A stretch of DNA of 38,049 nucleotides, taken from Collinsella sp. AM17-1. GTDB taxonomy: Bacteria > Actinomycetota > Coriobacteriia > Coriobacteriales > Coriobacteriaceae. Both the position numbers and the translations under genes were made by a program. The stretch covers positions 1 to 38,049 of the forward strand of contig NZ_QRJZ01000025.1 in assembly GCF_003470665.1 (NCBI RefSeq), read 5' to 3'. The notes beneath the pieces are model-generated. The model saw only the letters and a program-made list of their open reading frames with translations. It was not told the origin of the DNA and made no database searches. Of the stretch, positions 16,523 through 24,602 are shown piece by piece. How positions within the stretch are numbered: position 1 is the stretch's first letter; each line of letters starts with the position of its first letter.

Positions 16523-17362
16523 TCAGCCCTTGACGGCACCTGCCACCACACCGTCGATGATGTACTTCTGGCAGAAGATGTACATGATGACGATGGGGAC
16601 AACGACCATCATGATGCAGGCCATCATGGGGCCGAGCTCGACGTGGCCGTAGCCACCGCGGAAGTACTGGATCAAGATAGGAATGGTCTTGTACTTGGTG
16701 GAGTCGAGCGTAAGGTAGGGCAGCAGATAGTCGTTCCAGACCCACATGGTCTCGAGAATGCCGACCGAAAGATAGGTGGGCTTCATGATGGGGAGGACGA
16801 TCTTAAAGAACACCTGGACCGGGTTGCAGCCATCAATCATGGCCGCCTCTTCGATCTCGAGCGGGATGTTCTTTACAAAGCCGGCGAACATAAAGACCGC
16901 CAGGCCCGCGCCAAAGCCAAGGTAGATAAAGCAGATGTTGAACGGCGTGTTGAAGCCAATGCGGTCCGCCAAATTGGACAGCGTGAACATGAGCATCTGG
17001 AAGGGCACGACCATCGAGAAGACGAACAGGTAATAGAAGAAGTTCGAGATCTTGCTGTTGACGCGCACTACGTACCAAGCGCACATGGAGCAGCACACCA
17101 AAATCAGAACGACCGACGTGACCGTGATGATGAGCGAGTACATAAACGCCGAGGCAAAGCCCTGCTCGTTAAGAGCGTGCACGTAGTTTGCGAGACCGTT
17201 GAACGTCTCGGGCGTGAGCAGATCGAACGCCGTGGTGGTGCTGATTGCGGTCGCTTTCTTAAAGGAATTGAGCGCGATCATAAACACGGGGTAGATCCAC
17301 GCGAGCGACAGAATCGTAAAGAAGATCGAGAGCGCGCGGTTGATAACCTTATCGCGTTTCAT
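16523..17362 (-). CDS. Carbohydrate ABC permease, MalG/UgpE type
   Basis: This 279-residue inner-membrane permease has about six hydrophobic segments, the first at IFFTILSLAWIYPVFMIAL. The EAA loop that contacts the ATPase reads EEAAMIDGCNPVQVFFKIVLPIMKP. It pairs with the MalF-type permease encoded directly upstream; its ATG and the upstream TAA share one base (TAATG), so translation is probably coupled. The substrate is inferred to be an oligosaccharide from the operon and its neighbours. Confidence 0.94.
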   Translation of the reverse strand: MKRDKVINRALSIFFTILSLAWIYPVFMIALNSFKKATAISTTTAFDLLTPETFNGLANYVHALNEQGFASAFMYSLIITVTSVVLILVCCSMCAWYVVRVNSKISNFFYYLFVFSMVVPFQMLMFTLSNLADRIGFNTPFNICFIYLGFGAGLAVFMFAGFVKNIPLEIEEAAMIDGCNPVQVFFKIVLPIMKPTYLSVGILETMWVWNDYLLPYLTLDSTKYKTIPILIQYFRGGYGHVELGPMMACIMMVVVPIVIMYIFCQKYIIDGVVAGAVKG

Positions 17363-18216
17363 TACTGCTGCACCTCCTTGGACCTCGTGGCCTTAAGCTG
17401 GATCATGGAAATAGCAACGACCAGGATGCAGAAGATAACCGCCTTGGCCTGACCGATGCCCTGCCATGCGATACCGGCACGCGAATAGAACGTGTTGTAG
17501 ATGTTCAGGGCGAGCATCTCGGTGGAGTGCGCGGGGGCGCCGCCGGTAAGGGCGAGGTTCTGGTCGAACAGCTTAAAGCCGTTGGTGATGGACAGGAACA
17601 GGCAGATAGTAATCGTCGGCATCAGGTTAGGAATCTTAACCTTCCAAAACGTCTGCCATGCCGTGGCACCGTCGACCTTGGCGGCCTCGATGTAGTCGGA
17701 CGGAATGGACTGCAGACCGGCGATGTAGATAATCATCATGTAACCAACCTGTTGCCACAGCGTCAGGATGATAAGGCCCCAGAAGCCAGCAGCAGAGTTA
17801 AGGGCGATGAGCTGGGCGCCCACGTTGGAAAGCAGGCAGTTGATCAGAATCTGCCAAATGTAGCCCAGCACGATGCCGCCGATCAGGTTAGGCATAAAGA
17901 AGATCGTACGGAAGATGTTGGTGCCCTTGAGCGCCTTGCGGGTGAGCGCCTGCGCGATGGCGAGGGCGATCACGTTGATGAGCACCGTCGACAGGAAGGC
18001 AAACGCCACCGTAAAGAAGAACGACGTGGCAAACTGCGGATCGGACAATGCGCGCACGTAGTTCTCGATACCGACAAAGTGCGCGTTGTTGATGGTAATA
18101 AACTGGCAGAACGAGAGATAGAAACCCTGGATAAAGGGGATCACGAACCCGATCATAAACGCCAGGCACGTGGGCAGCATAAAGAGCGGCCACCAGCGCT
18201 TGAGTGCTTTGCCCAT
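17362..18216 (-). CDS. Carbohydrate ABC permease, MalF/UgpA type
   Basis: This 284-residue membrane protein is the first permease of the importer. About six transmembrane segments are visible, and the EAA loop reads EAAKVDGATAWQTFWKVKIPNLMP. It is shorter than E. coli MalF and of the size usual for CUT1-family Gram-positive importers. GAAAGGA precedes the ATG at 18216. A strong stem-loop in the gap upstream probably lowers permease expression relative to the binding protein. Confidence 0.94.
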   Translation of the reverse strand: MGKALKRWWPLFMLPTCLAFMIGFVIPFIQGFYLSFCQFITINNAHFVGIENYVRALSDPQFATSFFFTVAFAFLSTVLINVIALAIAQALTRKALKGTNIFRTIFFMPNLIGGIVLGYIWQILINCLLSNVGAQLIALNSAAGFWGLIILTLWQQVGYMMIIYIAGLQSIPSDYIEAAKVDGATAWQTFWKVKIPNLMPTITICLFLSITNGFKLFDQNLALTGGAPAHSTEMLALNIYNTFYSRAGIAWQGIGQAKAVIFCILVVAISMIQLKATRSKEVQQ

Positions 18217-18236
18217 AAAAGGGTCCTTTCAATATG

Positions 18237-18272
18237 CAGGGGGCGGGCAAACCTACGTCTGCCCGCCCCCTG
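18237..18272 (-). other. Strong stem-loop between binding-protein and permease genes
   Basis: CAGGGGGCGGGCA (18237-18249) and TGCCCGCCCCCTG (18260-18272) form a perfect 13-bp stem with a 10-nt loop. Similar hairpins after solute-binding genes (as in malE-malF) let the binding protein outnumber the permeases, through partial termination or mRNA protection. No long T-run follows, so stabilisation is favoured. Confidence 0.75.
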
Positions 18273-18303
18273 TCGCTAATCAGATAGCTTGGGCAGCAAC
18301 TGC

Positions 18304-19620
18304 TTACTCGGAAGCAGCCTTCTCGGTCTTCCAGCCATCGACGAAGGCGTTCTTGACGCCGTCCCACTTGCTGTTGTCGGCAGCATAGGCAATCAGAGCC
18401 TGCTTGAGGTTCTTCTTCCACTCCTCAGAGGGGATGTAAACGAAGTCCCAAGCGACGGTCTTCTTGCCGTCCTTGGCCATGGCAACGGCCTGCTGCGAGA
18501 AGACGTTGTTAGTTTCCTTGGCGCTCTTGAACGGGGCGGTCAGACCCATCTTGTCAGCGATGATGCTGGTGGCGGTGTCAGAAGTGACGCACCAATACAT
18601 GAAGTCCTCGGTGGCCTTCTGGGCGTCCTCGGAAGCCTGGGAGCTCACGCACCAGTAGTTCTCGCCGCCGGAGCACAGGCCCTGGTTCTCCTCGCCATCG
18701 ACGCCGATGTAGATCGGCAGCATGCCGAGCTGGTCGTCGGTCATACCAGCCTTGGTGAGGTCGGCGTAGGCCCAAGAGCCGTTCTGATAGAAGACGGCCT
18801 TACCGGTTGCGAACTCGTTGGTGGCGTCGTCGCCGGTCTTGGAGGCAAGCTGCGAAGGATCGCAGGTGGAGTCGGTGATGTACAGGTCGAAGATCTGCTT
18901 AAAGTTGTCGAGATACTCGCCCTTGATCTCGTCGTCCTCCTGGTTGTGCTCCTTCTCGAACTCGTAGTAGAGCGGGAGGTTGGCGAGGTGGGTGGTGTAG
19001 CGCCAGCTGGAGGAGTCATCCATGCCGGCGGAAGTAAAGGCACCCTCGACACCAAGCTCGTCCTTGCGGGCCTGGATGTCGTCGGCACAAGCCTTCAGCT
19101 TGTCGAAGGAGTTGATGTCCTCGGCCTTGTAGCCAGCCTTCTCGAGCAGCTGCTTGTTGTAGATGATGCCGTAGCTCTCCTGGACCCAGTCGATACCCAG
19201 ATCCTTGCCATCGGACTGCAGAGCCAGGGAGTCGTCAATGAGCTCACCACGGAGCTTGGTATCGGACAGATCGGCGCAGTAATCCTTCCAGTTCTTAAGA
19301 CCGGTGGGGCCGTTGACCTGGAACAGGGTCGGAGCGGAGCTCTTGGACATCTCGGACTTGAGCTTCTCCTCGTAGGTGTTGGAGGCGGCGGTCACGATCT
19401 TGACCTCGACGCCCTTCTCCTTCTTGTACGCCTTGGCGATCTCCTTCCACTCCTTGTCGACCTCGGGCTTGAATTGGAGGAAGTAGACCTCGGCAGCGTC
19501 ACCAGAAGCAGAGGAGCCGGAGCCGGCAGAACCGCCGCAACCCACGAGACCCAGACCAAGAACTGCAGCCGCGGAACCAGCAAAGCCCAGGAACTGCCTT
19601 CTGCTCATTTCGTTCTTCAT
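18304..19620 (-). CDS. Oligosaccharide ABC importer substrate-binding lipoprotein
   Basis: The 438-residue CUT1-type binding protein begins MKNEMSRRQFLGF, containing a twin-arginine-like SRRQFLGF, then a hydrophobic stretch ending LVGC with lipidation Cys28. A Gly/Ser spacer leads to the two-lobed binding domain. It should capture a sugar outside the membrane and deliver it to the two permeases downstream. The start at 19620 has AAGGGTGG at good spacing; an in-frame GTG at 19638 is less likely. Two TTGTTTAAACAA-like sites lie upstream (19729 and 19804). Maltodextrin is the best substrate guess because of malQ and glgP, but the fold does not prove it. Confidence 0.92.
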   Translation of the reverse strand: MKNEMSRRQFLGFAGSAAAVLGLGLVGCGGSAGSGSSASGDAAEVYFLQFKPEVDKEWKEIAKAYKKEKGVEVKIVTAASNTYEEKLKSEMSKSSAPTLFQVNGPTGLKNWKDYCADLSDTKLRGELIDDSLALQSDGKDLGIDWVQESYGIIYNKQLLEKAGYKAEDINSFDKLKACADDIQARKDELGVEGAFTSAGMDDSSSWRYTTHLANLPLYYEFEKEHNQEDDEIKGEYLDNFKQIFDLYITDSTCDPSQLASKTGDDATNEFATGKAVFYQNGSWAYADLTKAGMTDDQLGMLPIYIGVDGEENQGLCSGGENYWCVSSQASEDAQKATEDFMYWCVTSDTATSIIADKMGLTAPFKSAKETNNVFSQQAVAMAKDGKKTVAWDFVYIPSEEWKKNLKQALIAYAADNSKWDGVKNAFVDGWKTEKAASE

Positions 19621-19728
19621 TACAATCCACCCTTTCACACCGTGGCGGCACCCTTTGCCGCCGCCTTCGGAGATTGGCTCGGGGACTTTGCCCCTTTTGC
19701 TGATTCGTACGATACGCTATTTGGCTAG

Positions 19729-19740
19729 TTGTTTGAACAA
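19729..19740. promoter_or_regulatory. Operator-like palindrome upstream of the ABC importer
   Basis: TTGTTTGAACAA is 11/12 to the palindrome TTGTTTAAACAA. It lies 109 bp before the binding-protein start and contains the GT-N-NA-N-AC layout of HutC-type GntR operators. Confidence 0.65.
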
Positions 19741-19803
19741 GTATTACTAGAGCGGTAGAAAAACTTCGGTGAACGGTAATTTCAACTTGATACTTGACAA
19801 GTT

Positions 19804-19815
19804 TTGTATAAACAA
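19804..19815. promoter_or_regulatory. Second operator-like palindrome upstream of the ABC importer
   Basis: TTGTATAAACAA is 11/12 to TTGTTTAAACAA, centred 75 bp from the site at 19729. Two phased sites would allow looping or cooperative binding. Confidence 0.6.
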
Positions 19816-19833
19816 TTATTTGTTATTGAATGC

Positions 19834-19888
19834 AGAGAAAACGCCCGGTCAAGCCGATGCATCGTCGGTTTGACCGGGCGTTTTCTCT
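19834..19888. terminator. Terminator of the GntR regulator gene
   Basis: A long hairpin pairs 19834-19856 with 19866-19888, including AACGCCCGGTCAA/TTGACCGGGCGTT, with one mismatch near the loop. It ends the minus-strand regulator gene and separates it from the importer promoter. Confidence 0.88.
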
Positions 19889-19926
19889 TTAAGGGCATGA
19901 GTCTCGTCAGGCTGCGAGCTAGCCGG

Positions 19927-20646
19927 CTATCGCTTGGAATTGACGCGGTAGTGGAAGATCTCAGGATGCGTGCGGGCATGCGTGACCTCGAACAAGATGC
20001 CATCCGAGGTGTACGACTGACTCTCCATGACGGCGACACAGTTGTATTTGCCAAGGTCCAAGTAGCTGCAGTCCTCATCGTTGGCAAGCTCGACACTCAC
20101 CGTACGGCGGCTCGCCATCACTTTGACGCCGCGCTTGTGCTCCAGATAGTCATAGATAGATTCTGCCGCGATCTCGGGGGTCAGACCCTTGGCGATCGAC
20201 GCCAAAAAGTAGCCATGGTCCACTTGGCGCGCACTGCCGTTGAGACTTCGGACGCGCACCACGCGAATCAACTCCTCGCCCACCTTAAAGCCCAGGTGAC
20301 GAGAGAGTTGCTCGGTGCAGACCAGATGTTCAAAAGACTTAACGTCCGTCGATGCAACGGCATTGTTGCGCTTTGCAAACTCGCCAAACGACTCAACCTC
20401 TTCGAGTGCGCCCAACATGTCGGTTTCGCCCTTAAGCCAAATAACGCGCACGCCCTTGCCGTGTATGGGCTGCACAAACATCCCGTCGGCCAGCATACCC
20501 AAGGCGCGACGGACGGTATTGCGAGTGCATCCGAACTCCGCGGTTAGCTCGGCTTCGGTTGGCAACATCTCCTGAAACGCATAGGTCCCATTAATGATGC
20601 GCGAGCGTATTTCTCGGTAGATTCCTTCGTATATCGCTTTTGGCAT
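19927..20646 (-). CDS. GntR/HutC-family transcriptional regulator
   Basis: The 239-residue protein has an N-terminal GntR winged helix (YEGIYREIRSRIINGTY ... ELTAEFGCTRNTVRRALGML) and a C-terminal UTRA-type effector domain ending VTHARTHPEIFHYRV. It resembles TreR-like sugar-phosphate-responsive repressors. It is divergent from the MalX-like PTS gene and adjacent to the ABC importer, so control of alpha-glucoside uptake is likely. The recurring palindrome TTGTTTAAACAA contains GTTTAAAC, which fits the HutC-subfamily consensus GT-N-TA-N-AC. Sites lie 53 bp before its own start and at the PTS transcription start. Confidence 0.92.
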   Translation of the reverse strand: MPKAIYEGIYREIRSRIINGTYAFQEMLPTEAELTAEFGCTRNTVRRALGMLADGMFVQPIHGKGVRVIWLKGETDMLGALEEVESFGEFAKRNNAVASTDVKSFEHLVCTEQLSRHLGFKVGEELIRVVRVRSLNGSARQVDHGYFLASIAKGLTPEIAAESIYDYLEHKRGVKVMASRRTVSVELANDEDCSYLDLGKYNCVAVMESQSYTSDGILFEVTHARTHPEIFHYRVNSKR

Positions 20647-20698
20647 TGTTTCACCTCTAATTAATATGTATGGCTAGGCACGATAGCATTTCTTAGGG

Positions 20699-20710
20699 TT
20701 GTTTAAACCG
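20699..20710. promoter_or_regulatory. Operator-like site before the GntR gene
   Basis: TTGTTTAAACCG matches TTGTTTAAACAA at 10/12 with the full GTTTAAAC core. It lies 53 bp upstream of the regulator start, consistent with autoregulation. Confidence 0.6.
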
Positions 20711-20809
20711 CCTATCGGTAAAGCGCCAATATTTAACCGTTGACGGTCGCCCCCGCGTTCAGACCCCGCTCATGTAAAAACCGTCGGCGAAGCCGCTTCG
20801 CCAGTCCTC

Positions 20810-20833
20810 TACAATGAGAAATTGTTTAAACGT
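20810..20833 (+). promoter_or_regulatory. PTS gene -10 box and operator at the start site
   Basis: TACAAT (20810-20815) is a good -10 box. TTGTTTAAACGT (20822-20833) begins where transcription should start, so bound protein would block it. The right half reads on as AACGTTTTACC, the same 11-mer as the second LacI-type operator before xfp, so two regulators might compete. GGCGAA-N5-TTCGCC (20786-20802) near the -35 is another inverted repeat. Confidence 0.6.
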
Positions 20834-20873
20834 TTTACCCACGCAAGCGTGCGGCTGTCTGAAAGGACAAAAC

Positions 20874-23324
20874 ATGCTGCAAAAAATCCAACGCTTTGGC
20901 GGGGCAATGTTCGCGCCCGCCATGCTGTTTTCTATATCAGGCCTCATGGTCGGCGTCTCCGCTCTCGCAACAACCGTCGACATCGTCGGCGATCTTGCCA
21001 TATACGGAACCCCCTGGTACGTTTTCTGGAGCATCATTCAGCGCGGCTCGTGGACGGTCTTTAAACGTCTTCCGCTCCTTTTTGCCGTAGCGCTGCCTAT
21101 CGGCCTTGCCCAAAAGCAACCGGCACGCTGCTGCCTCGAGGCGCTCGTGGCCTATTTTGCCTTCTGCTTCTTTTTGAGCGAGATCATTAAGCTGAGCGGA
21201 GACAACCTTGGACTTAAGTACCCGTCGTTTTTGACCCCCGCCAGCGGCATCACCATCATCGACGGCATCAAGACGCTCGACACCGGCATTATCGGCCCGC
21301 TGGCGGTGTCGGCAACCGTCGTCGCCATCCATGACCGCTTCTACGATGCCAAGGTTCCCGATTGGCTCGGCACCTTCTCGGGTTCCTCGCTGGTCTACCT
21401 CATCAGCTTTTTTGCCGTGTTTGCCCTTGCCGCTATCTCGGCCGCCATCGTGCCCTTCGCATACGCTGTGACCGAAACGCTGCGCCACGCACTTGCGGGC
21501 GTCGGTCCCTTTGGCGTGGGCATCTTTGTCTTTTTAGAACGAGCACTCGAGCCCTTTGGCCTGCACCACCTGCTCTACATGCCGATCTACTACGACAACC
21601 TGGTCATTAACGACGGCATCTACGCCACGTGGAGCAGCTTGCTCCCCATCCTCTCCCATAGCACGCGCCCCCTTAATGAGCTTGCGCCGTGGGCCGGTTT
21701 TACCGCCACCGGCTGGGTCAAGCTCTTTGGCCTTCCTGCCATCGCAGCTGCGTTCTACTCCACCGCAAAACCCGAGCGCCGCGCCGGCCTCAGGGTCATC
21801 CTTGTTCCCGCCATCATCGCCTCGGTGGTTTGCGGCGTTACCGAGCCACTCGAGTTTCTCTTTATGTTCACCCACCCCGGGCTCTTTTTGCTCTACGCCG
21901 TCTTATCGTCTTGCCTTGCCACAACCATGAATCTCTTTGGCATCGTCGGCATCTTCTCGGGCGGCCTCATGGAGATGGCAGCCTTCAACTTTATCCCGCT
22001 CATGCGGACGCATACCGGTGCCTATCTTTTGGCGCTCGGTATCGGCCTTGCCTTTAGCCTCATCTTTTTTGTTAGTTTTCGAGCGCTCATCTTGGTCTAT
22101 GACCTTAAGACACCGGGCCGCGAGGATCATGTCGCCAATCGCACGGCAATCGATTGTTTAACGGGAAGCGACTTTGCCAAAGAGCAATCTCCCAATGACG
22201 AGGTCAATAGTCGATCCGATCAAGATCACGTCCTCGCTGAGCGGGTAATTCAACTTTTAGGTGGCGTTGGCAATATCGTGGGCGCAACCAACTGCGCCAC
22301 GCGCCTGCGCGTCGAGGTCGCAGACCCTTCCATCGTTGCAGACAACGCGTCGTTTGTCGCGGTGGGCGCCAAGGGCCTCATCATTACGGGCAAGACCGCC
22401 CAGGTGATTATCGGCATCTCCGTTCCCCGCGTTAAAGAGCATTTTGACCAGATCATGGGCCTCGAGCCGGAATTTGTGCCCACCACCTCGGCCTCCCCTG
22501 CCGCCAGCGCAGCCCATAAGCGCGGCGATATTTGCTTCTTCGATATCGACGGAACGCTCGCCTGGCAAGACCCCAGGCTCGCCCAAGACCTTCCCGAAGA
22601 CGAGCGGGACCTCTCCCCCTATCCCAATGAAGCGGTCTCGCAGGCAATCCGCGATTTCGTTGCAAACGGCAACATGGCCTTTATCTGCACAGGGCGCACC
22701 CTCAGTTGCATCCACCCCAAACTTCTTGAGCTGCCCTGGGCCGGCATCGTCTGTCTTGCGGGCGGTTACGCCGAGATCAACGGACACGCAATTCGCGATC
22801 TGTCGATGACGCCCAGTATGCTGCTGCGTCTTGCCCCCTATCTTGAGCAGTCGGGCGAAGTCATCCGCTTTGAGGGCCTCAACGGCGTCGTGCGCATGAG
22901 CGCCGATGCCCCCGATGCCCCCGGATACGCGCGCACCCTGGGCGACGCAGTCACGCAGCTGCAACATTACAGTGCCTACAAGATCTTGATGTCTACATCG
23001 CTCGCCAACCACATCGCTCAAGATAAGGCACTTGAGCCGCTGTTGTGCTTTAACGAGCTCGAACTCGAGGTAACCGAAATCTCGCCCCGCGAATGCACGA
23101 AGCGCGGGGGTATCCAGTCTGTACTCGACGCCCTCGATCCCCACCACGGAACCGTATACGGCATCGGCGACGCCAGCAATGACGTCTCGCTGATGAACGC
23201 CGTCGATGTCGGTATCGCCATGGGCAACGCGCCGGACTATCTCAAAAAGCGCGCCGACTACATCACCGACTCGGTCGACAAAGATGGCGTCGTCAAGGCG
23301 CTCGAGCACTTTAGGCTTATATAA
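20874..23324 (+). CDS. MalX-like PTS EIIC-EIIB fused to a Cof-type HAD phosphatase
   Basis: The 816-residue protein joins three parts. Residues 1-about 415 are a glucose-superfamily EIIC channel resembling MalX/GlvC (FGLHHLLYMPIYYDN and GVTEPLEFLFMF are typical). Residues about 450-535 are EIIB with the phosphorylated Cys474 in NCATRLR. Residues about 553-816 are a HAD type IIB phosphatase with Asp557/Asp559 in DIDGT, TGRT, the Lys of CTKRGG, and Asp766/Asp770 in GDASNDVS, all apparently intact. It would import and phosphorylate an alpha-glucoside or glucose, then possibly dephosphorylate it. The start at 20874 follows GAAAGGAC; a longer frame from 20814 overlaps the promoter. No EIIA domain is visible, so one must come from elsewhere. 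Confidence 0.93.
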   Translation: MLQKIQRFGGAMFAPAMLFSISGLMVGVSALATTVDIVGDLAIYGTPWYVFWSIIQRGSWTVFKRLPLLFAVALPIGLAQKQPARCCLEALVAYFAFCFFLSEIIKLSGDNLGLKYPSFLTPASGITIIDGIKTLDTGIIGPLAVSATVVAIHDRFYDAKVPDWLGTFSGSSLVYLISFFAVFALAAISAAIVPFAYAVTETLRHALAGVGPFGVGIFVFLERALEPFGLHHLLYMPIYYDNLVINDGIYATWSSLLPILSHSTRPLNELAPWAGFTATGWVKLFGLPAIAAAFYSTAKPERRAGLRVILVPAIIASVVCGVTEPLEFLFMFTHPGLFLLYAVLSSCLATTMNLFGIVGIFSGGLMEMAAFNFIPLMRTHTGAYLLALGIGLAFSLIFFVSFRALILVYDLKTPGREDHVANRTAIDCLTGSDFAKEQSPNDEVNSRSDQDHVLAERVIQLLGGVGNIVGATNCATRLRVEVADPSIVADNASFVAVGAKGLIITGKTAQVIIGISVPRVKEHFDQIMGLEPEFVPTTSASPAASAAHKRGDICFFDIDGTLAWQDPRLAQDLPEDERDLSPYPNEAVSQAIRDFVANGNMAFICTGRTLSCIHPKLLELPWAGIVCLAGGYAEINGHAIRDLSMTPSMLLRLAPYLEQSGEVIRFEGLNGVVRMSADAPDAPGYARTLGDAVTQLQHYSAYKILMSTSLANHIAQDKALEPLLCFNELELEVTEISPRECTKRGGIQSVLDALDPHHGTVYGIGDASNDVSLMNAVDVGIAMGNAPDYLKKRADYITDSVDKDGVVKALEHFRLI

Positions 23325-23437
23325 GCAGCCGGCACGCGCACGCGTCCCGTTTCCCCAAATCGCCAAAACAGACGCGCCGGCAACTCCAATGTGGCAATAT
23401 GGTATCTGCACACCGCAACGATGTAACCCAAGAAAGA

Positions 23438-24463
23438 ATGCGAGAACCCGTGTCCAGTCCGTTTACCAGCTTTTTAGCCCAGCACTTTGACCAGATTAAC
23501 GACTATCTGGCCACGTTCTTTGACGGACAGGCGACCTCTGCCGATATCGAGCGCTACCTGTACGCGCCGCTCTCGGCTTTTACGGCCAACGCCGGCAAGC
23601 GCCACCGCCCGCTTATCTGCATGCTCGCCGCAACCGCAGTGGGCGGTAGCTTTGAGAGCGCCCGCAGCGCCGCGGCAGCCATCGAGCATTTCCAGTCGGG
23701 CGCGCTGATCCACGACGACATCGCCGACAACGGACAGCTTCGTCGAGGCAAGCCCTGCATGCACCTTACCGAGGGCACGGGGCTCGCCATCAATTGTGGC
23801 GACCTGGCGCTCACCATGGTCACCAAGACGGTTCTCGACGACCCCACGCTGGAGTCCGACGTGAAGCTGCGCGTGCTCCACGAGCTTACCGAGATGATCG
23901 TCCGCACCATCGAGGGCCAGGCGCTCGACCTGGGCTGGGTCCGTGACGGGCGCTTTGATATCTCGGTCGACGACTATCTGGACATGGCGACGCACAAGAC
24001 CGCGTTTTACAGCGGAGCCACGCCGCTTGCTGCCGGAGCCATTATCGGCGGCGGCAGCGAAGAGCAGGTCGAGGCGCTACGCGCCTTTGGCCTGCACACA
24101 GGCCTTGCCTTTCAGATTCAGGACGACCTGCTCAACCTTGTTGGCACCGAGGAGGCCGCCAACAAGGACTTCCGCACCGACATCACCGAGGGTAAACGCA
24201 CGCTCGTTGCCGTGCACGCCCTGTCTGATGAGCGCTATCACGACGAGGTCGAGGCCATTCTTTCCTCGGGCACCGAGGACCCCGCACAACTCGCGCGCGC
24301 CGTGGAGATCTTCCAGCAGACCGGCTCCATCGGATATGCTCACGCCTACGCGCTGGACCTGACCGCAAAAGCCAAGGCTGCCATCGAGAACGTCGAGCTT
24401 GACCCGCACGCACGCGAACTGTTCCTCTCCATGGCAGATTTCTTTGTGGAGCGCCTCAACTAG
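23438..24463 (+). CDS. Polyprenyl diphosphate synthase (IspA/IdsA-like)
   Basis: This all-helical trans-prenyltransferase condenses isopentenyl diphosphate with allylic diphosphates; the chain length of the product is not clear. The first Asp-rich motif is intact in LIHDDIADNGQLRRGKP. The second reads FQIQDDLLN, with Asn in place of the last Asp of DDxxD, which may change Mg2+ binding or rate. From the ATG at 23438 it has 341 residues, normal for the family. The ribosome site is weak; ATG at 23399 and GTG at 23450 are alternatives. It would provide precursors for lipid carriers or quinones. Confidence 0.88.
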   Translation: MREPVSSPFTSFLAQHFDQINDYLATFFDGQATSADIERYLYAPLSAFTANAGKRHRPLICMLAATAVGGSFESARSAAAAIEHFQSGALIHDDIADNGQLRRGKPCMHLTEGTGLAINCGDLALTMVTKTVLDDPTLESDVKLRVLHELTEMIVRTIEGQALDLGWVRDGRFDISVDDYLDMATHKTAFYSGATPLAAGAIIGGGSEEQVEALRAFGLHTGLAFQIQDDLLNLVGTEEAANKDFRTDITEGKRTLVAVHALSDERYHDEVEAILSSGTEDPAQLARAVEIFQQTGSIGYAHAYALDLTAKAKAAIENVELDPHARELFLSMADFFVERLN

Positions 24464-24602
24464 CGGGGGTCACAAAACCTGTGGGCAGCGCGTTTGGGTA
24501 CAAGTTGCTACACTGTTGAGTGCATGTTTATGCATTGTCTCGCGTTGTCTATCCGACACGCGCTCAAAATAGTACGAATCGTACGCCGAAAGGGGTTCGT
24601 TC

